Assembly (NCBI GenBank): GCA_944377145.1
Contig: CALWEH010000007.1
Coordinates: 27,099-91,098 of the forward strand
Reading direction: 5' to 3'
From: an uncultured Clostridia bacterium
GTDB taxonomy: Bacteria > Bacillota > Clostridia > Christensenellales > UBA1242
DNA: 64,000 nt
In this document: piece after piece, positions 16,557-25,575 of the stretch
Position numbering within the stretch: the stretch's first letter is position 1
Layout of the letters: each line of letters begins with the position of its first letter
Notes under the pieces: generated by a model
The model's input: the letters and a program-made list of their open reading frames with translations, nothing else
Told to the model about the DNA's origin: nothing
Databases searched by the model: none
Position numbers and translations under genes: made by a program

Positions 16557-17975
16557 ATGAAAGTTGTTGATATGATTTTAGCTATAACTCATGAACAAAA
16601 AGTGAGAAAAGCAAAGAACAAACTTCAATACTACAATACAGGAGATAAAGTTCATAAAAAACAACTAGCATTTCATAAATGTAAAGCAAAAAATAGATGG
16701 GTATTTGGAGGAAATCGTAGTGGAAAAACTGAATGTGGAGCTGTAGAGGTTGTATATTATGCGAGAGGAAATCATCCATATAAAAAAATAACAAAAGCAA
16801 CCACAGGTTGGGTGGTATCCTTATCTAGTCAAGTGCAAAGAGATGTTGCTCAAGCGAAAATTATGAATTATTTAAATCCAGATTGGATAGTTGATGTGGT
16901 TATGTTGAGCGGACGAAAAGACAATCCCGCAAATGGTGTTATAGACTATATTTTGATTAAAAATGTTTTTGGAACTGTATCTAAAATTGGATTTAAAAGT
17001 TGTGATCAAGGTCGTGAAAAATTTCAAGGAACAAGTTTAGATTATGTTTGGTTTGATGAAGAACCTCCTCAAGATATTTACATTGAATGTAAAATGAGAG
17101 TGTTAGATACAAATGGAGAAATATTTGCAACAATGACTCCTTTGAAAGGTTTGACTTATGTGTATGATGAAATATATTTAAATAAATATAACGACCCAAA
17201 TATTTGGCATATATTTATGAGTTGGGACGATAATCCATACATAAGTGAAGAGGCAAAGGCTAGCATGCGGGTAAGTATGTCTAAAGAAGAGCTTAGGTCT
17301 AGACAATTTGGTGAATTTCAAGATTTTGGAGGGAGAGTATATACTGAATTTGATGAAAATATCCATGTTATAGAGCCATTTGATGTTCCTGTTGAATGGC
17401 AGGATAAAATAAGTATTGACCCAGGCTTAAAAAATCCATTAAGTGCTCATTGGTATGCAGTAGATTATGATGGCAATATTTATGTCGTAGCTGAACATTT
17501 TGAAGCAGAAAAAGATATAAGCTATCATAGCGAAAGAATAAAGCATATTTCCAATCAATTAAATTGGCATAGGGGGTTTAATGGAATGATTGAAGCAATA
17601 ATAGATAGTGCGGCAAATCAAACAACATTGGCTAGTGTAAAAAGTGTAACTCAATTATTTTACGATTTTGGTATATCTGTAGACCCCAGAGTAAATAAAG
17701 ATATGTTTTCAGGTATACAACGTGTAAAGTCCTATTTAAAAGATGCTAATGGTAATAGTAAGTTGTTTATATTTAAAACATGTACAAATCTTATTAGAGA
17801 ATTAAAAGCTTATCATTGGGGAAATGCTGATCTTCCTGTAAAAACTGACGACCATGCTTTAGATGAATTAAGATACTATATTATGACAAGGCCAACTAAT
17901 ACTCCGCCAAAGCAGGAATTAAATCCTATTCAAAAGCAAAAAGAAATGTTGATTAGAAGGTTGAGGCATAGATGA
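16557..17975 (+). CDS. Phage terminase large subunit (packaging ATPase and nuclease)
   Basis: The 472-aa motor packages DNA into procapsids. The ATPase has Walker A WVFGGNRSGKTE and Walker B LDYVWFDEEPP. The RNase H-like nuclease domain shows ISIDPGLKNPLSAHW (first metal aspartate), AIIDSAANQ and a late DHALDELRYY. The length is that of an intact family member and the frame is unbroken. No clear ribosome site precedes ATG 16557; a TAAAAT -10-like box lies 9 bp upstream, so the transcript could be nearly leaderless. The stop overlaps the next start by 4 nt. Confidence 0.93.
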   Translation: MKVVDMILAITHEQKVRKAKNKLQYYNTGDKVHKKQLAFHKCKAKNRWVFGGNRSGKTECGAVEVVYYARGNHPYKKITKATTGWVVSLSSQVQRDVAQAKIMNYLNPDWIVDVVMLSGRKDNPANGVIDYILIKNVFGTVSKIGFKSCDQGREKFQGTSLDYVWFDEEPPQDIYIECKMRVLDTNGEIFATMTPLKGLTYVYDEIYLNKYNDPNIWHIFMSWDDNPYISEEAKASMRVSMSKEELRSRQFGEFQDFGGRVYTEFDENIHVIEPFDVPVEWQDKISIDPGLKNPLSAHWYAVDYDGNIYVVAEHFEAEKDISYHSERIKHISNQLNWHRGFNGMIEAIIDSAANQTTLASVKSVTQLFYDFGISVDPRVNKDMFSGIQRVKSYLKDANGNSKLFIFKTCTNLIRELKAYHWGNADLPVKTDDHALDELRYYIMTRPTNTPPKQELNPIQKQKEMLIRRLRHR

Positions 17976-18277
17976 ATTTAGATGAATTAGAAGAAGAATC
18001 ATATAAGGCTATAAAAAAATTGATCACAGGATTTTGCTTGAAAGAGGTGGTGAGTGAATATGTAGTAAATGAAGATGGTAAAAAAGTGTTAGCGAAACAA
18101 AAGATAACTAAAAAAGCAGTACCTCCTAGTACAGATATTTTAAAAATGTTGTACAACAAAAATAATGAAAATGCTACAAATTTTAATGATTGGACAGATG
18201 CTGAATTAGAAAAAGAAAAACAAAGGCTATTAAAATTAATAAAGAAAGGAGAAAACAATGAATATAGAGCCAACTAA
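17972..18277 (+). CDS. Phage protein, possible small-terminase-like
   Basis: A 101-aa protein whose start overlaps the terminase stop (ATGA). The middle VPPSTDILKMLYNKN followed by WTDAELEKEKQRLLKLIK recalls the C-terminal part of small terminase proteins (PP-x-T then a WLKNR-like and W-D segment). No DNA-binding helix-turn-helix is evident, so the role is uncertain. Its position directly behind the large subunit supports a packaging accessory function. Confidence 0.45.
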   Translation: MNLDELEEESYKAIKKLITGFCLKEVVSEYVVNEDGKKVLAKQKITKKAVPPSTDILKMLYNKNNENATNFNDWTDAELEKEKQRLLKLIKKGENNEYRAN

Positions 18278-18470
18278 AATAAAAATTAAATGCAGTTGTA
18301 GCGGATGTAATAATCAATCTAGCTATACAATTGTTAATAAAAAATTTGTGTTTGATGGCAATTTTTATTTATGTGAAGATTGCTTAAAACAGTTATATTC
18401 AATGATGGGCAAAATATTAATCCCTAAAAGCCCACAGCCAATTTATAAAAAAAGGAGTAAAGATGAGTAA
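18258..18470 (+). CDS. Small Cys4 zinc-ribbon phage protein
   Basis: A 70-aa protein overlapping both neighbours (20 nt upstream, 8 nt downstream), which indicates tight translational coupling. The pattern KCSCSGCNN followed 25 residues later by LCEDCL gives paired cysteines typical of a zinc ribbon. The function is unknown. The ribosome site AAGGAG lies just before ATG 18258, supporting expression. Confidence 0.6.
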   Translation: MNIEPTKIKIKCSCSGCNNQSSYTIVNKKFVFDGNFYLCEDCLKQLYSMMGKILIPKSPQPIYKKRSKDE

Positions 18471-20334
18471 GCGAAAATTAAATAGTCAAGAAATAGTAGA
18501 AGAAGTGCGTCAAGATTATTTAAAAAGACGTGAAGCTAGGCGTAGCTTGGAAGCACAATGGCAATTAAATATAAATTTTTATGTAGGAAATCAATATAGT
18601 TATATTGCAACCAATAATAATATAAATGATTATGATAAACAGTATTTTTGGCAAGAAAAAGAAGTGTTTAATCATATTGCTCCAATGATAGAAACCAGAA
18701 TATCTAAAATTACAAGGTTAAATCCAAATATTGATGTTTTACCTGCTTCTATGGATATTGCAGATTTGAAGAGTGCTAAGTTGTCTAAAGAAATTTTTAA
18801 TGCAGTGTCTAACAAATTAGATTTGCCGTCATTATCTAAATATGCTAGCACTTGGTGTGAAATTTGCGGAACAGCTTTTTATAAAATAACATGGAATAGT
18901 GAAGCAGGAATGGTTATTGCTTCTACTGATAAAAATTCAATTAAAGAAGGAGATGTCGAGATTAGTGTGTGTTCTCCTTTCGAAATTTTACCTGATAATT
19001 TATCATGTGAAAATATTAGTGATGTTGGAAGTATTATACATGCAAAAGCTGTGAGTGTAGATACTATTAAAAATATATATGGAGTAAAAGTTTTGCCAGA
19101 AGATGTTCATTCATTTAGTTTGGATAGTGGATTTGGCTCTAGTGGAGGATTAGGATATGATGCTCATATTAATAAAGTTACAAATGTGAGTTTAGATAAT
19201 CATTGCGTATTGATTGAACGATATTGTAAACCTAGCGTAGATTATCCTAATGGAAGATTAACAATTATTGCTGGAGATAAATTGCTTTATGAGGGAGAAT
19301 TGCCATATCTTAACGGAGATAATAATGAAAGAATATTGCCATTTGTAAAACAAATATCTGCATATATGCCAGGGAGTTTTTATGGTGTTAGCGTAATTGA
19401 AAGATTGATTCCTATTCAAAGAGCGTATAATGCTATTAGAAATCGTAAACATGAATATTTTAATAGAATATCTATGGGTGTTTTAACAGTAGAAGATGGT
19501 AGCGTAGATACTGACGCTTTAGAACAAGATGGATTATCTCCTGGTAAAGTATTGGTTTACCGTCAGGGAGGGCAAGCTCCATCTATTATGACCACGCCAG
19601 ACATTAATGCAGATTTTAAAGCTGAAGAAGAGCATTTGATGGATGAATTTAAAAATCTAGCAGGTGTTAGCGATCTTATGGATAATAGCGAAAATTATAC
19701 TAATTTATCTGGAACAGCTTTACAGTTGTTGATAGAACAAGATGATAATCGTGTTATTACAGCTATTGATAGTGCAAAGCAAGCTTTAAAATTATTGGCA
19801 AAACATATTTTAAGATTATATAAACAGTTTGCTGTAGTTCCTAGACTTATAAAAATAGCAGGAGAAATGGGAAAAGTAGAAATGTTTTATTGGGATCAAA
19901 ATTCAATCCGCAGCGATGATGTTGCATTTGATACTTCAACTGCTTTAGGTGAAAGTGTGGGAACAAGACGAACAATGCTTTTAGATTTATTAGAATCAGG
20001 AATTTTATTTGATAAAGATGGAAAATTTTCTCAAAGCATGCGAACTAAATGTTTAGACTTACTTGGATTTGGAACATGGGAACATTCAACAGATATTAAT
20101 TCTTTGCAAATAAATAGAGCTCAAGAAGAAAATCTTGAAATGCAAAAATCTAATGTAGAAATTCTTCCTATTGATGACCATAATATTCATATTGAAGAAC
20201 ACACTGCCTATATTTTGGGAGCAGAAATTAAACGATATAATAATTATAAAGAAATTCAAGATAGAATTTTATCACATATTGCTCAACACAAAAAAATGCT
20301 AGAAAAAAATATTCAAAATCAAGCAAATAATTAA
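18463..20334 (+). CDS. Phage portal protein, P22/podovirus-like
   Basis: The portal dodecamer forms the DNA entry channel. The 623-aa length suits P22-like portals. The N-terminus RREARRSLEAQWQLNINFY and the following QYFWQEKEVFNHIAPMIET are typical, as is GVSVIERLIPIQRAYNAIRN in the core. The C-terminal third is helical. The reading frame is intact. It overlaps the zinc-ribbon gene by 8 nt. Confidence 0.9.
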   Translation: MSKRKLNSQEIVEEVRQDYLKRREARRSLEAQWQLNINFYVGNQYSYIATNNNINDYDKQYFWQEKEVFNHIAPMIETRISKITRLNPNIDVLPASMDIADLKSAKLSKEIFNAVSNKLDLPSLSKYASTWCEICGTAFYKITWNSEAGMVIASTDKNSIKEGDVEISVCSPFEILPDNLSCENISDVGSIIHAKAVSVDTIKNIYGVKVLPEDVHSFSLDSGFGSSGGLGYDAHINKVTNVSLDNHCVLIERYCKPSVDYPNGRLTIIAGDKLLYEGELPYLNGDNNERILPFVKQISAYMPGSFYGVSVIERLIPIQRAYNAIRNRKHEYFNRISMGVLTVEDGSVDTDALEQDGLSPGKVLVYRQGGQAPSIMTTPDINADFKAEEEHLMDEFKNLAGVSDLMDNSENYTNLSGTALQLLIEQDDNRVITAIDSAKQALKLLAKHILRLYKQFAVVPRLIKIAGEMGKVEMFYWDQNSIRSDDVAFDTSTALGESVGTRRTMLLDLLESGILFDKDGKFSQSMRTKCLDLLGFGTWEHSTDINSLQINRAQEENLEMQKSNVEILPIDDHNIHIEEHTAYILGAEIKRYNNYKEIQDRILSHIAQHKKMLEKNIQNQANN

Positions 20335-20520
20335 TAATATTTAAAAATAAAATAAATTAAAAAAAATAATAAAAAATAAATAAAAAATTAATAAATAAAT
20401 ATTTAAATAGTAAATAATTAATTAAAAAATAATTAACAATTAAATAAAAATAGCAATAAATAACTAAATAAAAATAAAAAAATAATTTATTTAAAATTTA
20501 ATTAAAAATTAATAAAACAT
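20335..20520 (+). other. About 186-bp stretch almost without G or C
   Basis: Between portal and scaffold only about six bases are G or C. The stretch contains no ORF or hairpin terminator that I can see. It could be a nucleoid-protein silencing site, an easily melted site or a packaging signal. A milder AT-only stretch precedes clpC (46884-46990), so part of this reflects the genome's general bias. Confidence 0.6.
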
Positions 20521-20534
20521 AAAGGAGAAAAAAT

Positions 20535-21188
20535 ATGGAAAATGCGGAACAACCTGTAAGTCAAAATTTTGAAATGGAGGATTCAGTTATATCACAAGAA
20601 AATATTAAAGACCAAGATAATGATGTGAATAATAATGAAAATACTGTTTCACAATTAACTGACAACGGCTCCGAAAATTTGGGTAAGTTTAAAGATGTGC
20701 AAAGTTTGTTAAAAGCATACAACTCTTTGCAAACAGAATTTACAAAAAAAAGTCAAAAACTAAGTGAGATTGAAAATTCTAAATCTGAATTTACTCGAGA
20801 GGAAAAAATTAATCAAGCCATAAAAAGTGTAGAACAAAATCACAATATTGCCTCAAAATTTACACAAAACATAAAACAATCAATTAAAGATATTGAAGCA
20901 GATAATTATATACCTATTGTTCAAGAAGAGCTTTTAAAAAATTTAGAGAAAGAATATAAAACAGCTGTTGAATATGCAAATGATCAAGACTTCTTAAATT
21001 CCTATGTATATAATAATCAAACAATTAGAGATAACATTATTCGTGATTATTTAGCTAATTTGACAAACTCCACTCCTGTAAAAGTGTCGTCCAATATTAG
21101 CAGTTCAATTCCACTAAGCCCGCCAAATATTCCTCTCACAATTCAAGATGCGGGTAAATTGGCGAAAAATATTATTAAACAAATTTAA
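20535..21188 (+). CDS. Phage head scaffolding protein
   Basis: A 217-aa, highly charged, helical protein directly upstream of the capsid gene. LGKFKDVQSLLKAYNSLQTEF is the sequence typical of podovirus and siphovirus scaffolds (KFK-x-x-x-L-x-KAY-x-x-L). A coiled-coil segment follows, with a short basic C-terminal helix (DAGKLAKNIIKQI) likely to contact capsid protein. An AAAGGAG ribosome site precedes the ATG. Confidence 0.82.
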   Translation: MENAEQPVSQNFEMEDSVISQENIKDQDNDVNNNENTVSQLTDNGSENLGKFKDVQSLLKAYNSLQTEFTKKSQKLSEIENSKSEFTREEKINQAIKSVEQNHNIASKFTQNIKQSIKDIEADNYIPIVQEELLKNLEKEYKTAVEYANDQDFLNSYVYNNQTIRDNIIRDYLANLTNSTPVKVSSNISSSIPLSPPNIPLTIQDAGKLAKNIIKQI

Positions 21189-21199
21189 AGGAGAGATAT

Positions 21200-22405
21200 A
21201 TGATAAGTTTAACAACTGCTGAAAGTGCGTTAAAAGACGCATATCTTGATGCTGTATGTAACCAATTAAATACAAATGCTAATCCATTGCTTGCTAAAAT
21301 CAAGCAATCTAGTGCAGATGTATATGGTAAAAATATTATAAAAATGGCACCTATTGGATTAAATGGTGGTGTAGGTGCTGGAAGTGAAACAGGATTATTG
21401 CCAACAGCAAAAGGCAATCGTTATGCTCAATTTAAAACCACATTAAAAAATCTTTATGGACAAATTGCAATTAGTGATAAAGCAATTCGTGCTAGCCAAT
21501 CTAGTGCAGGTGCGTTTGTAGATTTATTAAATGCAGAAATGGAAGGCTTGCTTACTGCAAGTAAATTTAATTTAGGTCGTATGCTTTATGGCGATGGAAG
21601 TGGAGCTTTAGCAAAAGTAGTATCTAATAGTAGTAAAGATATTGTATTTGATAGTGTTAGAAATTTAACAGAAGGAATGTGCATTGATATTTATGCTGAT
21701 AGCACAGCTTCTGCAACAGGTTTGCGTGTTATGAGTGTAAATAGAACTACAAATACTGTAACTGTAGACACAGCTCCATCTTCAACCTTAACAAAAGATA
21801 GTATAGCTTATGTTCAAGGAAGTAAAGACAATGAGATTACAGGTCTTGGAGCAATATTTGGCTCATCTACTAGTTTGTATGGATTGGTTCGTAGCGAAAA
21901 TGGCTGGTTAACTCCATACACTTCATCTACTGAAACTGAAATTAGTGATGACCTTTTACAAACTGCTGTAGACTATTTAACAGAAAATTCTGCTAGCAAT
22001 ATTGATATTATTACATGTGGTTCAGGTGTAAGACGTGCATATATGCAATATTTATCATATTACCGCAGAGGTATTGATGTTATCGATGTGGCAGGCGGAT
22101 ATAAAGCTATATCATTTAATGGAATTCCTGTAGTAGCAGATAGATTTGTAGCTGATGGAACTTTATATTTATTAGATAGTTCTAAGTTTACATTGCATCA
22201 ATTATGCGATTGGGAATGGATTGAAGGTGAAAATGGAAACATTTTACATCAAAAAGCAGGTTATCCAACTTATACTGCTACTTTAGTAAAATATGCAGAT
22301 TTGATTTGTGATCAACCTAATGGACAAGCTCAATTTACTAAAATTAAAACAACTATTACTAATCCATTTAACATTAATGTTACAGTGACAGACAGTCAAA
22401 CTTAA
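21200..22405 (+). CDS. Major capsid protein (HK97-like fold)
   Basis: A 401-aa coat protein. KAIRASQSSAGAFVDLLNAEME, followed by a small-residue region and GIPVVADRFVADGTLYLLDSS near residue 315, matches tailed-phage capsid proteins. The position directly after scaffold is conserved. The ribosome site AAAGGAGAG is the strongest in the module, which suits the high copy number of a coat protein. A stable hairpin follows the gene. Confidence 0.88.
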   Translation: MISLTTAESALKDAYLDAVCNQLNTNANPLLAKIKQSSADVYGKNIIKMAPIGLNGGVGAGSETGLLPTAKGNRYAQFKTTLKNLYGQIAISDKAIRASQSSAGAFVDLLNAEMEGLLTASKFNLGRMLYGDGSGALAKVVSNSSKDIVFDSVRNLTEGMCIDIYADSTASATGLRVMSVNRTTNTVTVDTAPSSTLTKDSIAYVQGSKDNEITGLGAIFGSSTSLYGLVRSENGWLTPYTSSTETEISDDLLQTAVDYLTENSASNIDIITCGSGVRRAYMQYLSYYRRGIDVIDVAGGYKAISFNGIPVVADRFVADGTLYLLDSSKFTLHQLCDWEWIEGENGNILHQKAGYPTYTATLVKYADLICDQPNGQAQFTKIKTTITNPFNINVTVTDSQT

Positions 22406-22415
22406 TAAAAATTAA

Positions 22416-22479
22416 TCGCAAGGTAAATTAATTAGAGGGTACATATTGGAGAGGGTAAAGGCTAAGATTTATCTTGCGA
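22416..22479 (+). other. 13-bp stem with 38-nt purine-rich loop after the capsid gene
   Basis: TCGCAAGGTAAAT at 22416-22428 pairs with ATTTATCTTGCGA at 22467-22479 (12 Watson-Crick pairs plus one G-U). The loop holds AGAGGGTA twice. A short T-run (GGTTTTTA) follows closely, so it may be a leaky terminator that raises capsid over downstream genes. A small structured RNA is the alternative. Confidence 0.6.
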
Positions 22480-22507
22480 TGGTTTTTAATATATAAAAGG
22501 CGGATAT

Positions 22508-22867
22508 ATGAAGAAATTGATTAAAAGTGATGTATATAACATTTGCAATAGAATTAAAAAGGTTGATAAATCATATATGCTAGCGTATGATTTTAAAACA
22601 AATAAATATAATGTATATTCAAAAAACATAATATCTAATTTTGAAATTATAGATAATGTAAAACTTAGTTATGTATGTGTTTTGCCATATAATTGCTTAG
22701 ATGAAAGAAGTATTTTGCATTTATATTCAATAAAATCTCAAAACATTGAAGCCTTAATAAAACAAATTGATAACCATAATGAAATGATGGAAAAAGAAAA
22801 TAGAATGAAATTAAAAACTAACTCTATTGAAGTTGCAGAAAATACTTTGCGACGATTAACAAAATAA
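22508..22867 (+). CDS. Conserved small phage structural-region protein
   Basis: A 119-aa basic protein in the usual place between capsid and connector genes. It has an alpha/beta start (DVYNICNRIKKVDKSYMLAYD), then LPYNCLDERSILHLY and a helical C-terminus. I know no function for it. The ribosome site is AAAGGCGG. Confidence 0.5.
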   Translation: MKKLIKSDVYNICNRIKKVDKSYMLAYDFKTNKYNVYSKNIISNFEIIDNVKLSYVCVLPYNCLDERSILHLYSIKSQNIEALIKQIDNHNEMMEKENRMKLKTNSIEVAENTLRRLTK

Positions 22868-22878
22868 AAGGAGGGCAA

Positions 22879-23454
22879 ATGACAGTATTAGATTTAATAA
22901 AAAAGAGTGCAATTATGTTGAATATTAAAGAAGTGTTGCAAGATGAAGATATCGCAACTATTAGTGCTACAAATGAACAAGAAATATTGTCTGCAAATTT
23001 TGCACTAACTAGATTATTTGAATTTGTAAAAATAATGTTAAATGAGATAAGCACTTATTATTTGCCTATAGTAAAAGAAGTAGAATTCCAAACAGAAAAT
23101 AAACGAATTGCTTTGACTAATTTGCAAAGAATGTCTAGGTTAATTGGAGTGAAAAATGGATTTGGCTATACAAGATATTCAATTATAGATAACGCTATAC
23201 AATTAAAAGAGGATGGTTTATATACAGTGGTATTTAATCAATATCCTCAAATTTCTTCATTGTTAGATGATGTGGAAGTTTTTGATGAATTTGTTAGCGA
23301 TGATATATTAGTTTATGGGTTGAATTCATATTACTGTTTATCTGCAGGATTATTTGCTGAATTTAACATGTATAATGAAAATTATGTAAACAAACTATCT
23401 CATTTGCGAGGCTTGAAATTATTTTCAATGCCTATGAGGAGTTGGCATGATTAA
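22879..23454 (+). CDS. Head-tail connector / tail accessory factor (P22 gp4-like)
   Basis: A 191-aa protein following capsid, as the neck protein does in P22-like phages. A helical N-terminus is followed by a beta-strand pair (YYLPIVKEVEF to RIALTNL) and a helical C-terminus with LNSYYCLSAGLFAEF, the pattern of gp4-type connectors that dock to the portal. An AAGGAGG ribosome site is present. It overlaps the next gene by 8 nt. The assignment rests on position and fold pattern rather than a sharp motif. Confidence 0.6.
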   Translation: MTVLDLIKKSAIMLNIKEVLQDEDIATISATNEQEILSANFALTRLFEFVKIMLNEISTYYLPIVKEVEFQTENKRIALTNLQRMSRLIGVKNGFGYTRYSIIDNAIQLKEDGLYTVVFNQYPQISSLLDDVEVFDEFVSDDILVYGLNSYYCLSAGLFAEFNMYNENYVNKLSHLRGLKLFSMPMRSWHD

Positions 23455-24904
23455 AACTTATATAAACAACACTGTTGGTAATATTATAATAGATGATTTT
23501 TCAAATAAGACTAATGATAATGAGGATATAAAATGCAATTCAATATATAATTTTGTTAATAAAAATAAATCTTTACAAGGTGAATTGGGAATAAGAACAT
23601 TAACTTTGCCATTAGAAAATGATGTGGATAGTGATGAAGTTGAGCTTAATTATCAATCATTAAATTTAAATTATTTTAATAAAGTTATGTATTTTAAGCA
23701 ATTCTTTCCTACTAGTGGAGATACCACTCATAGATTATTGGTTCATGGTGAAGATAAAAAATTATATATATATCAAATGTTTTATAATTTGAATATGCTT
23801 AATTGGACATATCAATTAACTTTTAATAATACTCCAATAGTATTAGCATACAAAAAGAATGGTTTAGATTCAATACTTATTAGTTCAAGCGATAAGCTTG
23901 TTGTTTGGTCTACAAATCAAACTCCATACCAGCTTTCAAATATTCCAACTATAACTAGTATGTGTGTGTACAACGACATTTTATATTGTACCGTTGAAGA
24001 TGATGCAAATAAAATTTGGTATACATCTAGCCATAACCCTGAAAGTATAGGAACAGAAACAGATGTTACTAAATCTATTTTACTAAATGATGAAACAGGT
24101 GCTTGTAGAAAAATTGTTACATTTAAAGAAAATCTGTATGTATTTAGAGATTATGGTATTAGCAGATTAAACCCATATAATGAAACCCCTATATATAATC
24201 AAATATACTCAAGTGATAGTAAAATTTATTCTAATACAGTAACTGTTTGTGGTGATTGTATTATGTTTATGACTAAAGATGGTGTATACAAATTTAACGG
24301 AACTTCAGTTAGTAAAATTAATACTGTTTTAAATAATTATCTTGCAGATATTAATGAATATGCTGTTGCTACTAATTTGCAAGATAAATATTATTTAGCT
24401 TTACGTGTTAATTTTAATGATGGTAAACAAATATTATGTGAAAGTGAAACTGATTATAAAAATAATGCATTAATTGTATTAGATTTGCAAGATAATTCAG
24501 TTAAAATTATGAGAGGCGTAGATATTAAAGATATGCTTGCTTTAAAAGCAGAATTTGTTGAAAAAATAATTGTTACATTTAATTCTAAAGATAAAGATAA
24601 AATAGGAGAAATTACAAATGATGGAAAATATTTTAATCAAGAACTGCCAAAATTTTATTCTTCTAATTATATTATTCAAGATGTTAATAATGTGACTATT
24701 AGAAAAATAGTGGTAGAAGCTGATAGTGGAGTAGATATTCAAATTGTTACAGATGAAGAAGTATATACATTTACAACATATACTTCAGGTGTGAATGAAT
24801 TTCAATCAATTATTCCTTGTAAGAAATTTCAAATTCAAATAGCTTCTACTGCTCATACTCCTTATGTTAACTTTATTCAACTTGAATATGAAAAAAGAAA
24901 GTAG
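23447..24904 (+). CDS. Tail hub / stabilisation protein (P22 gp10-like)
   Basis: A 485-aa beta-rich protein with repeated strand-turn blocks, including DSILISSSDKLVVWS, VYNDILYCTVEDDANKIWY, ENLYVFRDYGISRLN and DCIMFMTKDGVYKFNG. This beta-propeller-like pattern is seen in podovirus tail accessory factors such as P22 gp10. The last 80 residues form a beta-sandwich-like end. It is the most distal tail gene in the module. No tail needle, tape measure, spike or fibre follows. Confidence 0.62.
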   Translation: MIKTYINNTVGNIIIDDFSNKTNDNEDIKCNSIYNFVNKNKSLQGELGIRTLTLPLENDVDSDEVELNYQSLNLNYFNKVMYFKQFFPTSGDTTHRLLVHGEDKKLYIYQMFYNLNMLNWTYQLTFNNTPIVLAYKKNGLDSILISSSDKLVVWSTNQTPYQLSNIPTITSMCVYNDILYCTVEDDANKIWYTSSHNPESIGTETDVTKSILLNDETGACRKIVTFKENLYVFRDYGISRLNPYNETPIYNQIYSSDSKIYSNTVTVCGDCIMFMTKDGVYKFNGTSVSKINTVLNNYLADINEYAVATNLQDKYYLALRVNFNDGKQILCESETDYKNNALIVLDLQDNSVKIMRGVDIKDMLALKAEFVEKIIVTFNSKDKDKIGEITNDGKYFNQELPKFYSSNYIIQDVNNVTIRKIVVEADSGVDIQIVTDEEVYTFTTYTSGVNEFQSIIPCKKFQIQIASTAHTPYVNFIQLEYEKRK

Positions 24905-24923
24905 AATATTAAAAGGAGTGAGT

Positions 24924-25385
24924 ATGAAATTTTTAAAACGTTTGAAAAGTAGCAATTTTTGGGTAAGTATGATTAGTGCTGTGGTTTTGATTTTACAAGC
25001 TGTATTTGATATTGATATTAAAACAGAATATTTAAATCAAATAATACTTGGTATATTAGGTATATTGGTTATGTCAGGAATTGTTAGCGATGGAAGCAGT
25101 GATGAGGTTACTGTTAACTCATCAATAAATGTAGATGAATTAAAGGAAAATATTTCTAATATGTTAAATCAAGCTGTGGCAAGTATAGAAAATAATGTTA
25201 GTTCAACTATTCAACAAATGCAAGGTGTAGAAGAAAGTGGTAAAACTGAAAATAATGAAACATTGATAGAAGAAGTTGCAAATGAAACTGTTGAACAACA
25301 AACTGTTGAACAAAAACCTTTAGAAAATTCCCAACAAATTGAGGAAACCTCACAGACAAACACAAATGATGAAAATGTATTATAA
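24924..25385 (+). CDS. Holin-like membrane protein with long acidic tail
   Basis: A 153-aa protein. The first 55 residues resemble phi-LC3/phage_holin_1 holins: basic start, KSSNFWVSMISAVVLILQAVF as the first helix, then a second helix IILGILGILVMSGIVSD. The remaining 95 residues are acidic and rich in Gln, Asn and Thr, which is long for a holin. ATG 24924 is chosen because AAAAGGAGTG precedes it. No endolysin gene is nearby, so a lytic role is not certain. Confidence 0.65.
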   Translation: MKFLKRLKSSNFWVSMISAVVLILQAVFDIDIKTEYLNQIILGILGILVMSGIVSDGSSDEVTVNSSINVDELKENISNMLNQAVASIENNVSSTIQQMQGVEESGKTENNETLIEEVANETVEQQTVEQKPLENSQQIEETSQTNTNDENVL

Positions 25386-25392
25386 ATAAATT

Positions 25393-25423
25393 AAAATACA
25401 GGAGATTTACTCCTGTATTTTTT
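25393..25423 (+). terminator. Intrinsic terminator closing the capsid module
   Basis: AAAATACAGGAG and CTCCTGTATTTT form a 12-bp stem followed by T residues. Confidence 0.88.
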
Positions 25424-25462
25424 ATTCAAAAGATATTTAAAGTTTTAATATAATATTTAATA

Positions 25463-25492
25463 CAAAAAAAATACTACAAAATGTAGTATTTT
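25463..25492 (-). terminator. Intrinsic terminator of the tRNA Gly-Arg-His operon
   Basis: On the minus strand AATACTACA and TGTAGTATT form a stem with a T-run, just beyond the 3' end of tRNA-His. Confidence 0.8.
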
Positions 25493-25501
25493 TAGTAATG
25501 G

Positions 25502-25575
25502 GGTGGGTAGTGGGACTCGAACCCGCGACAACCAGAACCACAATCTGGCGCTCTACCAACTGAACTATACCCACC
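25502..25575 (-). tRNA. tRNA-His (anticodon GTG)
   Basis: A complete cloverleaf on the minus strand. The acceptor is GTGGGTA/TACCCAC with the extra 5' G of tRNA-His. The anticodon stem CCAGA/TCTGG encloses TTGTGGT. The T arm is GCGGG-TTCGAGT-CCCAC, with one non-canonical pair in the stem. It is last in a three-tRNA operon. Confidence 0.95.

Noticed and set aside
16582-17366. Minus-strand ORFs inside the terminase gene
   Set aside because: They have no ribosome sites and odd composition, while the plus-strand frame has full terminase motifs.
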